From contig NTMA01000007.1 in NCBI GenBank assembly GCA_002917075.1, positions 1 through 64,000 on the forward strand: a DNA stretch of 64,000 bases, read 5' to 3'. Position 1 is the first letter of the stretch; each line of letters starts with the position of its first letter. A model generated the notes under the pieces. The model worked only from the letters and a program-made list of their open reading frames with translations, was not told the origin of the DNA and searched no databases. Source of the stretch: Hawksworthiomyces lignivorus (Eukaryota; Ascomycota; Sordariomycetes; Ophiostomatales; Ophiostomataceae). Below, piece after piece: positions 1-11,712 of the stretch. Position numbers and translations under genes: made by a program.

Positions 1-3000
1 AAACAAAAAAAAAAAAAAAAAAAAAAAAAAAGCAAAAGAAAAAAGAAAACTAAATAAAATAGACAAATAAAAAGGCCACACAACACGATAGGGATGCGCA
101 CTGTACGGAGTAGCCCAAGCTTAGACCTCGCCGCCACCAACTTGCCTGTTTATTAATAGCCCTCTGTGCCTTGTGCCTGGGTGCCTGTGCAATTTTTAAC
201 ACTAATTTTATCTATGCTATGCACAGATTCTAAGCTCCAATGCAATGACCACATGGAGCACAGCTCATCCTAGGGTTCGAGCATTAAGCACCGGCGTATG
301 CCTTGTAGCCATGTAGGCTATCCTATCCCCCTTTTGCCTTACATACGCCACCCTCCTAAAGCCCTACATAGATAATCTCTTTGTTGTCCTTTATCTTATC
401 AAGTTTACCGACTATATCGAATAGATACGATATGTACAGTAGATCCCTTACGGCAATTCGCAACAAACTTCTAAATCCATACGGAGCTCAGCTAGTCATT
501 CTTAGGTCGTCGGCGGAGTAAGCTCGAGATGTCTGGTAGTGCTCATCTGTCTGTTGAATAGATTGGAGTCTAGCGGACCATCTGTGTGAACGTGTAATCC
601 AGCCTCGGCCTTTTTTCCTATTGGGGGCATTGAGTCGTACGCTTAGTAGAAAAAGTCTCCGTAGCCAGCTACTAGAGCGAAGATTAACGGAGGCTATGCC
701 GCGCTGTACAGCTCAGTACTTTGGGCTGGTGGGCGAGAGTAATCGACAGATAGCACCCTAGCTTCCTGAAGTGTATGAACCAAGATCACAATTGCCGGGT
801 TTTTTATTTATTTATTTATTTTGGTCTGGGTTTTGGTGCGGTGTCTAAAATACAGCGAGGGCTGAAAATACCCACTAACAAGGTGCTATGATAAAGGAAG
901 AGAGTGGAAAAATTGGTGATCCAGAGATCGCTGGTGGAGTTCGTGATCTCGCTGGCGGAGCTCACGATCTCGTTAGTGCGGGCCGTGCGGGGCGACAGGG
1001 CACTGGCGGGTCCGATCTCGAAAAATCGCCGTGGACCGAATAGAAAGTATCTGCTTTGTTCGCCTGGCAAGGAGAACAATGGGAATCAACGATATGTAGC
1101 AGTGACAATGGCGCCGAATACGCTGATTATGCCGATTATGCCGATTATGCTAACTAGACGCTTAAGAGATTGTAGCAATTTCACTTCTGCACGACAAGCT
1201 CTAGATAAAGGAGGACGAAAAAAAAAGGACCAGAGTGGCGGCCGCCTGAGCCATTTATAATCACAGCTAGGAAGTCAGCCACGATTTATAGCAAATGCAT
1301 TGCCTGGAAGAAGGGAAACGAATCCAAATAGCACATTGCTGCATGATTGGAATTTATCCGTATAAACTCTATTTCTGCCTCCTTTTTTTTTTCATTTTAA
1401 AAAAATACTACCACAGCTGGGCCCTTGTACCGGCAACACCGGTCCTCACACAGCTCTCAGGCAGAATCCGGTTTCGTGGTACCTGAGACAATATGTTTTG
1501 TGGAAATGACTCAAGGGATAATTCCTGGATGATGCTGGTACCCTGGGCCAAAAAGTTGGCGGGAATGCAAATCTGGCCAATTCGCTTGAAAAAAGGTACC
1601 CTAAAATAAACAGACAAATAAACTGTATGATACTTGTTTCTGACAAAGCACGTACTATGCGCTCTGCAGTCTTCTCGTTTATAGGGCAGCTTCACGAATG
1701 AAAATTTCTGCTGGAGTAAAACGACCGATTCCCTTGCAACGTTTTCATGTGCCGGATTTATGTCAGGAATGCGGACTGTGGCATTTAAACTGACAGCTAA
1801 AGAGAATGCTAGATTCTAGGAGAAAAAGCAGAGAGAAAAATGTAAAAGGGGGCAAAAAAAAAAAGAACCTTCCCGCAATCTTGCTATCTTCCCTTCCCGC
1901 TGCCTGTTCTGTTTTCCTTTTCCTGTCCGTTTCCCTCCCTTCTATCTTCTCTGCCTATTTTCTTTGCTTCTTTGCTTTTTCTGTCTCTTTTCTGTCTTCT
2001 TGATATATTTGGTTTCTTTTTTCCTTTCTTTTTTCCTATTCTTTTTTTTTTGTGCCCCTGTTGCTTTCTTTTTCCTATTCCTCATGCCTCGTGTTCTCCC
2101 TCTAATATTCGTTACCAAATTTGATCTTTCATGCCCACCTACATCTTCGCTCCCTTATTCTCTTACATGCTTTCATTTTTATTTTTAAATCCCCCCTCGG
2201 GTCTATGAGTATATTTGCTGTTCTTTTTAAAATTATTTTTGCTACAAAAAATCTCCTCAAGAATGCAGATACGAAGAAAAGCGTATGGGGCTGGGTCCGG
2301 CTCTAGGATCTAGTCTAGCACTTAGACGGCTGCCTCATCTAGGAATGTACATGTAGTGCTGAGGAATGTGGGCGCGATCCACCTCCTTGCTTTGCACGCT
2401 GGCCGCTACGTAGTGGGCCATATAGCCCCTAATCTAAGGCTACTTGCTGAAAGGCATTTTTGTGTGTTTTTGTTTTCTTTTTCTCCCTTTTTTGCAGCTC
2501 CATTTCTTGTGGAAATCATCTGCGCCTTTTGGCATGCCCAAACCGCGTTGGGAAAGGCTGGAGTCTCCAGCAAGGTGCGACCGTCGATGCATGGGACGAA
2601 CGTATTCTCTTAGCTCTTTTCTTCTTCACGTTGTCGAAAGGGACTTGTCTCGGAAGGACGTGTCGTCATAGAAGAGTAACAAAAATATGGCTTGTCTGAC
2701 CGTCCGCGTACGTATCTATATTGCCTCATTGTCGAGCGGAACCTAGATCGAAACTCGTAGCTCTCTGGTAGTATAAAGATTACCAGCCCCCTTTCCATTC
2801 TTTTCACCTTTCTCCTTGAGCCCCAGACACTCGTTGACTGTCCACTCCCCCCATCCCTTCCCCCGGTTATTCGTAACTCTATATTCTTCACCCAGACACT
2901 CGTTTTATTTTCCATTTGTCTTCTGGACCCTGCTTATAGCTTGGGTTCTGCCGCCTGTTGAGGATTCATTTCTCCGGGACTATATTCTCTTAACTGTTTT

Positions 3001-3064
3001 ATTAGTTTCTTTCATACATCAAGTCAACAAGCCCAACATATAGTGGACGCCACACGGAAGAAAT
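1..3064. other. Intergenic region, no supported gene
   Basis: The stretch opens with a poly-A run and holds long pyrimidine tracts near 1880-2060 and 2455-2510. Open frames up to about 118 codons exist (for example 904-1260 plus strand) but show no domain, no signal peptide and no supporting splice structure. Around 918-985 the words GATC-TCGCTGG-GGAG recur imperfectly, a short local repeat. One exact TACGGAGTA motif lies at 104-112. The last 300 bases carry a plausible core promoter for the wall-protein gene. Confidence 0.6.
2772..2777 (+). promoter_or_regulatory. TATA-like element upstream of the WSC wall-protein gene
   Basis: TATAAA lies about 290 bases before the start codon at 3065 and is followed by a long C/T-rich leader (2795-2960). 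A TATA box followed by a pyrimidine-rich stretch is a common layout of strongly expressed filamentous fungal genes. The transcription start itself cannot be seen from sequence. Confidence 0.4.
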
Positions 3065-6000
3065 ATGTTTGTCAAGTCCGTTTACCAGCTGTTGGTGCTG
3101 GGTCTGGCGGCCGGCTCCTTGGCCCGGACACCTGGCTCCAATGTTATCCAGGACCTCCAGAACCGGGAGGAAGACGCCCGTCGCCTGCACTGGGGGCGTG
3201 GCATCGCTCCGCGGTTCGCCAACGTGTCATCCAGCTCTGTAGCTTCGTCCTCGAGCGTTGAGCCTGAATCTAGCTCTTCTCTCAGCTCTATAAGCCTCGC
3301 ATCCAACTCTTCTTCCAGCTCTGTGACCAGCTCTTCTGCGCCCAGCTCCTCAAGCCCTGCATCCAGCAGCTCGGAAAGCTCTGCATCGAGCTCTCCTTCT
3401 TCCAGCTCCGCCGCGCCTGGTTCATCTTCGAGCATTGCTTCCAGCTCTTCTAGCTCTGTCTCGGGCTCCTCCGCCAGCTCTGCATCGAGCTCCTCTGCAA
3501 GCTCGGCCTCTGGTTCCTCTGCCAGCTCTGCATCGAGCTCCTCTGCTAGCTCAGTCTCTGGTTCCTCCGCCAGCTCTGCATCGAGCTCCTCTGCCAGCTC
3601 AGTCTCTGGTTCCTCTGCTAGCTCTGCATCGAGCTCCTCTGCAAGTTCGGCCTCTGGTTCCTCCGCCAGCTCTGCATCGAGCTCCTCTGCCAGCTCCGCC
3701 TCTGGTTCCTCCGCCAGCTCAGCCTCCAGCTCTTCTGCAAGCTCGGCTTCTGGTTCTTCCAGCTCAGTGTCTGGCTCTTCTGCGAGCTCCACTTCTGGCT
3801 CTTCTGCAAGCTCCACGTCTGGCTCTTCTGCGAGCTCCACGTCTAGCTCCTCTCCGAGCTCCGGATCTAGCTCTGTTGCTAGCTCTTCTGGTAGTACCAC
3901 TGTCCTGTCTACTTCTGGCTCTTCCAGCACATTCTCCAACAGCACCAGCTCGTCTGCTCCCAGCTCTTCTGCCCCTAGCTCTGTAAGCTCTGGATCCAGC
4001 TCCGTTGCCAGCTCTTCTGCCAGCTCCACTGCTAGCAGCTCTTCTGCTAGCAGCTCTTCTTCTGGTAGCTCTTCTGCTTCTAGCCCTGCCAGCACCGCTG
4101 TCTCGTCTACCGCTAGCTCTTCAAGCTCTTTCTCCAACAGCACCAGCTCGTCTGCTCCCAGCTCGTCTGCCCCCAGCTCCTCTGGCAGTTCTTCTGCTCC
4201 TAGCTCTTCTGCCGGCAGCTCTTCTGTTGGCAGCTCTTCTGCTCCCAGCTCCTCTGCTCCTAGCTCCTCTGCTCCAAGCTCCTCTGCTGGCAGCTCTTCT
4301 GGTAGCTCTTCTGCTTCTAGCCCTGCCAGCACCGCTGTTTCGTCTACCGCTAGCTCTTCAAGCTCTTTCTCAAACAGCACCAGCTCGTCTGCTCCCAGCT
4401 CTTCTGCTCCCAGCTCTTCTGCTCCCAGCTCTTCTGCTCCCAGCTCGTCTGCTCCCAGCTCTTCTGCTCCCAGCTCTTCTGCTCCCAGCTCTTCTGCTCC
4501 CAGCTCGTCTGCTCCCAGCTCTTCTGCTCCCAGCTCTTCTGCTCCCAGCTCTTCTGCTGGCAGCTCTTCTTCTGGTAGCTCTTCTGCCTCTAGCCCTGCC
4601 AGCACCGCTGTTTCGTCTACTGCCAGCTCTTCGAGCTCCTTCTCCAACAGCACTAGCTCGTCCGCTCCCAGCTCTTCTGCTCCCAGCTCTTCTGCTCCCA
4701 GTTCTTCTGCTGGCAGCTCTTCTGCTCCCACCTCTTCTACTGGCAGCTCCTCTACTGGCAGCTCTTCTGCGTCCAGCCCTGCCAGCACCGTTGCCTCGTC
4801 TACTGCCAGCTCTTCGAGCTCTTTCTCCAACAGCACCAGCTCATCTGCTCCCAGCTCCTCTGGAAGCTCTGGATCTAGCACCGCTGTCAGTTCTTCTGCC
4901 AGCTCTACTGCTCCAAGCTCCTCTGCAATCTCTTCCAGCGTGCCTTCCAACACTACTAGTTCGTCTGTCACGTCTGCATCGAGCTCTGCTAGTTCGATAA
5001 TTTCGGCTTCCTCTACGCCAGTCCCCCCGCCACGTATTGGTCGCTACAACTACCGGGGATGCTTCGCCCCACCGTCAAACCGGACATTGGAGCCGGGCCT
5101 TGTGTCAGCCCTGATGGATATTGAGCTTTGCATTGCCTCATGCAACGGCATTGCGTTTGTTGGAGTTTTCAACACGTGAGTACCCTCATCAGAATAAGGA
5201 AATTCCGAACTCAAGACTCGTGAGACAAGATAATAGCTAATAATACAATCCCCGTTGAAGTGAGTGCTTCTGTCTCGGCGAGATCACCGATGAGACGCAG
5301 GAGCCGGATGGCTTTTGCGATCTGCCATGCCCTGGCAACAGAAGAGAGCCATGTGGTGGCTTTGGACCTAGAAGCCGTTTGATGCGTCGCCAGGACACGA
5401 CTTTCCTGATCACAGTGTATGAACTGGAAGCGGCCGTATCCTCCAGCAGCGGTGCCGTAAGCTCGACAGCCAGCTCTTCAGCCAGCATTGCGTCCACCTC
5501 GGGGGCTACCTCCGGTGTTACTACCGTCACAGCTGTGTCTACTACGACCGTGACCGCAACGACGACGGTTGGCGAGCTGACGACGACTTATACGGCGACT
5601 GCTACGGTGCCGGCTACGACGGTGGAGATTGACATTACCATCTACTTCGTGTTTGTTGCTTGCACGGCGCCGCCAGCTGTCACCGAAGTTGTGTACGAGC
5701 TAGTGAAGTGTGGTTGCGCTGGCGGTCATGCCTATGTGCTAGTTACCGACGTAGCCACTGCTATTTCCAAGGGCGTCACTCTCTACCGTGCCACCGCTTG
5801 CGACGCCTACACCATTTCTACCACTGAAGTTGTCTACGTTGCCCAGGCCTGCGACAGCTGCGCTGGCGGCTATACCTTCGTTGTTGCTACGGTCGGCGCA
5901 GCGGCGGGCTCTGGTGCCTATGTCACCGGTGTCACCGTTCCTGCTGTTCCTGGGGGCAAGACCGTGTACACTTCCTACACTCAGTGCACTAACGGCGTTT

Positions 6001-6093
6001 CTGCTGTCACCTACACCGTCTCTGCTGGTGCCACTGCCACGGCTATTGCTGGTGGTAGTGGTGGCTCCGGATCTGGATCTGGATCTGGATCTG

Positions 6094-6172
<79 letters not shown>

Positions 6173-6470
6173 TTCCGGCTCTGGCTCTGGTTCCGGCTCT
6201 GGCTCCGGATCTGGTTCAGGCTCCGGATCTGGTTCAGGCTCTGGCTCTGGTTCAGGCTCTGGTTCCGGCTCTGGCTCTGGTTCCGGCTCTGGCTCTGGTT
6301 CCGGCTCTGGCTCTGGCTCTGGCTCGGGCTCTGGCTCTGGCTCTGGTTCCGGCTCTGGTTCCGGCTCAGGCTCGGGCTCTGCCGCGGTGGTTACAGCTGG
6401 TGCGTCCAGCACATCCATCCAGACTGGCCTCTTCCTGTTTTCTGCCGCCGCTCTGGCTTTCCTGCTCTAG
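3065..6470 (+). CDS. Ser-rich GPI-anchored cell-wall protein with WSC domain
   Basis: Two exons, 3065-5175 and 5261-6470, give 1106 residues. The intron starts GTGAGT and ends GAAG; that unusual acceptor is the one that restores a complete WSC domain. Order: signal peptide (about 1-20), a 600-residue Ser/Ala/Gly/Pro region built of tandem repeats with NST glycosylation sites, a WSC domain (about 658-745) with the expected Cys pattern, a second Cys-containing Thr/Val-rich part, about 54 Gly-Ser dipeptides (about 969-1078), and a hydrophobic C-terminus typical of a GPI signal. WSC domains bind glycans or sit in wall-integrity sensors; sensors have a cytosolic tail, which this lacks, so a wall-anchored stalk protein or adhesin is more likely. 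The Ser region is probably heavily O-mannosylated (inference). The antisense strand is also open through the repeats, a by-product of codon usage. Confidence 0.88.
3435..4972 (+). repeat. Coding tandem repeats of the Ser-rich stalk
   Basis: Several layers are visible: an early run alternating SSASS and SGSSASS units (3465-3860), a 15-base unit encoding APSSS repeated about a dozen times (about 4390-4560), and a higher-order module of about 35 residues containing SPASTAVSSTAS and FSNSTSSSAPSSS seen four times (starting near 4070, 4310, 4580 and 4765). All units are multiples of three, so gain or loss keeps the frame. Confidence 0.85.
6058..6381 (+). repeat. Hexanucleotide repeat encoding (Gly-Ser)n
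   Basis: About 54 copies of a six-base unit, mostly GGCTCT with GGATCT, GGTTCC, GGCTCC and GGTTCA variants. The first third is almost pure GGCTCT, the later part more degenerate. It encodes a flexible linker just before the GPI signal. Confidence 0.9.
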
Positions 6471-7799
6471 GCAGGCAGACAGACTTGACCACCTTTCTTT
6501 TTGGGATTTATAAATCATTATGATTTATTTTTTTTTCTTGGAGGCGTATATTTCGAGGAAAATTTGGTACAGGTTTAGAAACGAAGCGTGCTTTAACCAT
6601 TAAGTGTGATGTAACAATCTATTTTCATTCTATTGGCTTCGGTGAGGATACTATATATGCACATATAGTAAAACGCTGTCGCTGTGCAAGGGAATAGGCT
6701 ATAGAAGGCTGTCTCAGTCGGATCGGCCAGTCTTTTTTTCTTGTCTTTCACTTACCACTTTACTTTCAACTAATTTCCAATATAACATGATCTTTCGTTT
6801 TGGAGACACAAATTATGAACTGTATGATGCGTCTTTACATAATTTTTACGGAAGAAGCATATCCACCATCACGACCAAAGAACCCAAAAGCTAACAGTAT
6901 ACTAAAGATGTCTGAGTAACGCAAGAGGGACTTTCGTAAATAACAAGTCAAATCTTATATGCTGGCTTTTCCTATTTAGGACAACACTACTAAGAATAGC
7001 TTAAGCCTCATCCTCTAGTAGCATAGTGTGCAGAATAGTAGTCTGGATTCAGCACTAGATGTAGGATCGTCAAAAAAAGGAGTGTGAATCAACTGCTCTA
7101 AGAAAATGTCCTATTGGTCAAGTCTGATGGCAGTGTCCTGGAGATCCGATTTGGTGATTTACGCTCGTACCTAAGAAAAATACGGCCAGGAATTCCGTTC
7201 GTGGTGGGAGGAGACCCGATGCTTTTACATACTCCGTATATCAATATTCTCACTTTGGCACTACTGCTGCAGTTAGTAGCTATTTTATTCGAGTAATGGA
7301 AGGTTCTACTCTCCGCCTTGCTCTTTAGTTGACCATGTGCTTCGTAATTCTTTAACAGCCATACGTAAATATAAGTTTTTTTTTTCTTGGACCTTCTCAT
7401 TTGTATTTTCAACGTTTTAACAATGTCGTATAAGTCCGAACTGTAGATAGCATATGAATTATGCCACATGTACACCAGCACAAGTGGTTAACAAAGTTTG
7501 CTTATGCCGTGAGAGTGCTCGGCGTTAATAGTGTCAACTTTTGGCCTTATGGTTCTCGGGATGCAGAACTACCGCTGCTAAAGGCGTTGATTCAGGTAAT
7601 ATACGTCGCCGGCAAGATGCGTTTAATATCGTCCTCTTTTAGCCATAAGAAAGATGCAAAAAAGGGTCTCGACATCCACTCCTTTCTAGTAAATTTAAGG
7701 AGTACAGTCAAACAATGTATAGGTAATAAAACGAATAAAAGCAGCTAGATCTTCCTTTTCTCGTAATTTTGACATGAGTGCATATTCAAGCACACCTGT
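6471..7799. other. Intergenic region, no supported gene
   Basis: This AT-rich stretch lies between the WSC gene and the dehydrogenase. Short open frames on both strands (7098-7481 minus, 7461-7748 plus) show no domain. One exact TACTCCGTA motif lies at 7230-7238. No RNA gene was seen. Confidence 0.55.
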
Positions 7800-9137
7800 A
7801 TGACAACAATGGCGGCCAAATTAAATATTCGAACAGATGGACTTGTAGTCGAATCAGCGGGCGCAAATTTTAAACTGACCAGTGTTATTCTGGCCGATAT
7901 GAACGATGACGAAGTGCTGGTTCAAATGAAGTATTCAGGAATATGCCATACGGTAAGACATCTGTGACCAGGTCAGCTGGGGAAAGATCTAGGTGTGAAG
8001 ATCGAAGAGGAGAAAATTATGTTATTTTCAATATTTCTAATACATTCGCTAGGATGTTCTCCTCCAGCGAGGTCTCCTGGCACCAGACGGCTACCCTGCC
8101 ATATTTGGTCACGAAGGGGCCGGCATTGCGCTACAAGTCGGGTCCGCGGCTGCAGCTCGAGATCCGTTGCTGCGCCCTGGGGCCACAGTGCTGCTTTCCT
8201 TCAACACTTGCGGCGCATGCCGAGAGTGCGACGCCGACCGACCCTACCGCTGCCACAACCATATGCGTGCCAACGTAGGCTGCGCTCGCCTGCGGGACGG
8301 CAGCTCGCCCGCGCGTCTGGAATCGGGCGCCCCGGTTCTGAGCCAGTGCTTTGGGCAGTCGTCCTTTCTGCGGAAGAGCGTCGTGGCCGCGCGGAGCGTG
8401 GTGGTGGTGCCGCCGCATATCCTAGACAATCAGCTGCCGGAGCTGGGCGTAGAGAGCGCCCTTGCAGCTTACGCTCCGCTGGGATGCGGCTTTCAGACCG
8501 GCGCAGGGACGATCCTCAATGTGTGCAAGCCTGGGCCCGATGACAGTGTGGTGATTTTTGGCATGGGGAGCGTGGGACTGACAGCGCTGCTCGCGGCGCG
8601 TTACCTCAAAGTTCGCCAGCTTATTGCTGTTGACATAGTGGAGACAAAGCTGACAATTGCAAAAGAGTTCGGTGCAACTCACACTTTGAATTCCAAGGAG
8701 ATTGGTGATATAGCGACTGTGATCAGGGAAATTTCTGGCGGCGGTGTCGACTACGCTATTGATTGCACTGGCGCCGTTCCTGTTATCCAATTGCTCATTG
8801 GAACCCTCCAGGAGGGCGGGACTGCTGTGGCTGTCGGTGTTCCACCCCCGGATATGAAAGTAGATATCCAAATATTGTCGTTCTTGTTGAACAACATTCG
8901 ATTTCTCGGCGTATTAGAAGGGGCATCACTGCCACAAAAGGTAAAAGAACCATGGTGATCTGCCTGTAAGGGGCACGAATTCTAACCTCCTGACAACAGT
9001 TCATTCCCGAATTGATTGAGCTTCATCGCCAAGGTGACTTCCAGATCGATAAACTCTGCAAGGTTTATTCTGTCAAGGATTTTGACCAAGCTCTGTCGGA
9101 TCTAGAATCCGGAAAGGTTGGGCTTCCAAAACTTTAG
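7800..9137 (+). CDS. Zinc-dependent alcohol dehydrogenase (MDR family)
   Basis: Three exons, 7800-7952, 8053-8940 and 9000-9137, encode 392 residues, the usual length for medium-chain alcohol dehydrogenases. The protein should oxidise an alcohol to aldehyde with NAD. Catalytic zinc ligands are visible: C49 in GICHTD, H71 in GHEGAG and C195 in PLGCGFQTG. The structural zinc site is C103, C106, C109 and C117, with classic spacing. The Rossmann motif is GMGSVG (220-225), and D244 at the end of the second strand favours NAD over NADP. The sequence resembles aryl/benzyl-alcohol dehydrogenases, but the substrate cannot be read from sequence. Start at 7800; the ATG three codons later is an alternative. 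Both introns have canonical ends (GTAAGA..TAG and GTAAAA..CAG). Confidence 0.9.
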
Positions 9138-9843
9138 GACTGAAGCTCTACACTTATCGGTAACTGACGCTTAAAGACAGGTTATCAAGCCCATTATTAA
9201 ATGGGACTAGAATCCCTACCATGATAATAGCTTCATCAACAGATATCCTATAGCGGGCGACGATACAGTTTCTTCTGTTACACGGCCTTCTTTATGAGAT
9301 TTTATTCTCCTTCCTCCTTTTATTAGCATAACTCCATATAGAGTCGATGACATGAGAATACATTAGCTGTCTTGCAACTGTCTCTTGCCATACGAGTAGA
9401 GAACTACCCGATTCTATTAATTAAAGATGACCATACAACACGAACTAGCTCGTCAAAACATGCTGTCAACGTGACCGCGCTTCATCAGCTTGGCCATCCG
9501 AGTGTACATTGATCTCATGTGCAGGGACTATATAGCTCTCCAAGCCATGTGGAATTTTTTTTTTTTATTTAAATTGATTTTGATCTAATTAGTATTCTAT
9601 GTTGTACTTCTAGTTTGGTTGCTAAAACCCGTACAAATGAGAAAAATTGATAGCGCTCGCCGGTGGCCCATGCATTGTCTCCTTAAATACAAGGAGGCAT
9701 AAAAATCAAAGGAAAGAAAAAAGACAAGAGAAAGAAAAAAAAAATATTAGGGAATATGTGGCAGAGGGTCGCCTAAGGTGGGGAAGAGAATGGGAAAATG
9801 CGAGGTAAAAGTACAATAGTACACTGAGCAGGGGGAGAGTCGC
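9138..9843. other. Convergent intergenic region
   Basis: AT-rich spacer between the 3-prime ends of the dehydrogenase (plus) and the QDR transporter (minus). A/T runs lie near 9550-9570 and 9715-9750. No gene or RNA was seen. Confidence 0.6.
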
Positions 9844-11712
9844 TCAGTTCGCTGCGGCTGCTGTTGCTGCTGCTGCTGCTGCTTCGGCGGCGGCCTTGGC
9901 GGCGGCGGCAGCCTTCTCGAAGCGCTGGTAGCGCTCCTCGCGCCACTGGGGCCCCCAGCGGCGGACGATGTAGACGCTGGGGCTGGCGGCGAGGCAGATG
10001 AGGCCCATGAAGAGGTAGGTGTAGCCGTAGCCCCAGGCGTCGATGATGTACTGGACGACGGCGGAGCCGACGGCGCTGAGGGTGGCGCGGGTGAGGTTGA
10101 AGGTGGAGGAGACGCGGCCCGGGTTCTGCGGGTAGAGGTCGACGAGCAGGGTGGTGAGGATGGAGATGGGCCCGCTGATGCCGGCGCCGCCGAAGAAGAG
10201 GACGACGAGCGGGGCGGCTAGGCTGGTGTTTGCGGTGACGACCCAGCCCCAGGCGATGATCATGCCGATGGCCAGCACGGTCCAGGGCCACATGAGGTCG
10301 AGGCGGGCGCGCTCGATGGGGAACTTGCGCATGTCGTCGCCGCGCTTGCGGTCGGCGGTGACGCCGATGCTGCGGGCGACGCGCGCGTAGTTCCAGTTGA
10401 GCAGGCGGCCGACGACGATGGCGCCGCAGACGGAGCCCATGGCAAAGGGGATGTAGCAGAGGCCGACCTGCAGGTCGTTGAAGTGGTAGCGGCGGCGGAT
10501 GACGTCCTGCAGGGGCACCAGCATGGTGAAGTTGGCCATGACGAAGAGAGACATGAACAGCATGATCGGGCCGACGTCCTTCTCGAAGATGATGCGCACG
10601 GCGGCGAAGATGTTGGGCACGGGGAACCGGTGCTTCGCCTTGGGCAGCAGCGCCTTCTTGTGCTCCGCTGCGGCGGCCGCTTCTGGATCTACGCGGCGCA
10701 GCCAGCGCAGGTGGTAGGCCGTCGCCGGCGACATGTTGATCCTCGGCGGCTTGATTGAGCCGTCGCCGACAATTCTGCGACCGGACTGAAGAGCGTTAGC
10801 AGTTTTTTTTTGGTTTATTCTGTCTCATGACGTGTAACACGAGTCTAATCGGGCTTTTTGTTTTATGGAACGACATACCTCTGGCACAAAGGGCAGGTAG
10901 ATTACTAGGAAGACACCTGCTGCGATGACGAGGAACCAAAAGTTGGAGCGCCAGCCGAGAAACTGCGTGAGGATGCCGCCGAGCACGGGGGCCAGCGCGG
11001 GGGCGAACATGACGCTCGCTTGCACGGCGGTGATGTAGCCGCCGCGCTCGGCGCTGGTGACGACGTCGGCCATGACGGCGCTGCCGATAGCGACGGTGGC
11101 GCTGCTGCCGGTGCTCTGCAGCGCGCGCAGGGCGAGGAGCGCGCCGTAGCTGTTCTGCAGGCCCAGGCCGATGTTGGCGCCCAGGTAGATGGCGAACGTC
11201 AGCATGTAGACGGGGCGGCGGCCGAGCTGGTCGCTGAGGTCGCCGAAGAAGAGCGGCGCGATGGCCTGCATCACCTGGTACAGCGTGACTGTCAGGTTGA
11301 TGTCGGCAATGGAGCGGTGGTAGGCGTCGGCGATGGGCGTGATGGCAGGCAGGTAGATGAACGAGGAGAAGGGCGAGAACAGCGTGGCAAAGACGGTCAC
11401 GAGCACGAGGAAGATTTTGGTGCCCTGAGAGAAGGTTGAGTAGATCGGTGGCAGCTCTGGAGCTGCCGGCGGCTGCTGCTGCTGTTCTTCCTGCAGCCCA
11501 TCTTCCGGCGACGATGACGACGACGTACCCGGGGCAATTGCTGTCCGTTCGGATTCGTTGCCGGCTTCATCGTAGTTATGGTGTTTTTCGAGATCACCGT
11601 GTCGTCCATCGCCAGCCTTGTCTGCTGCCGATGTGTCGTGTGCCCCTGCATCAATCTCATGATGCGGCTGATGAGCCGCCTTTTCACTGACTTCGCCGGC
11701 CATGTTGTTCAA
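9844..11712 (-). CDS. MFS multidrug transporter, DHA1/QDR type
   Basis: Two exons on the minus strand, 11712-10879 and 10785-9844, encode 591 residues; the intron (10878-10786) runs GTATGT..CAG. The join restores FVPESGRRIVGDGSI, a signature of QDR/DTR-type drug:H+ antiporters in the loop after the sixth helix. A hydrophilic, His/Gln-rich cytosolic N-terminus (about 1-97) precedes the first helix; motif A (GDLSDQLGRRPVY, about 157-169) lies between helices 2 and 3. The protein ends in a run of Ala (KAAAAAKAAAEAA), which is unusual. Likely role: proton-driven export of drugs or small metabolites at the plasma membrane (family knowledge; substrate unknown). A second ATG lies three codons in. 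Confidence 0.88.

Noticed and set aside
3082..4971. Antisense open frame of 629 codons, rich in Glu, Leu and Ala
   Set aside because: It is the reverse reading of the Ser/Ala/Pro repeats in the WSC gene; the codons used never give stops on the other strand. It has no domain or independent promoter.
6011..6418. Antisense (Pro-Glu)n frame
   Set aside because: Shadow of the Gly-Ser hexanucleotide repeat.
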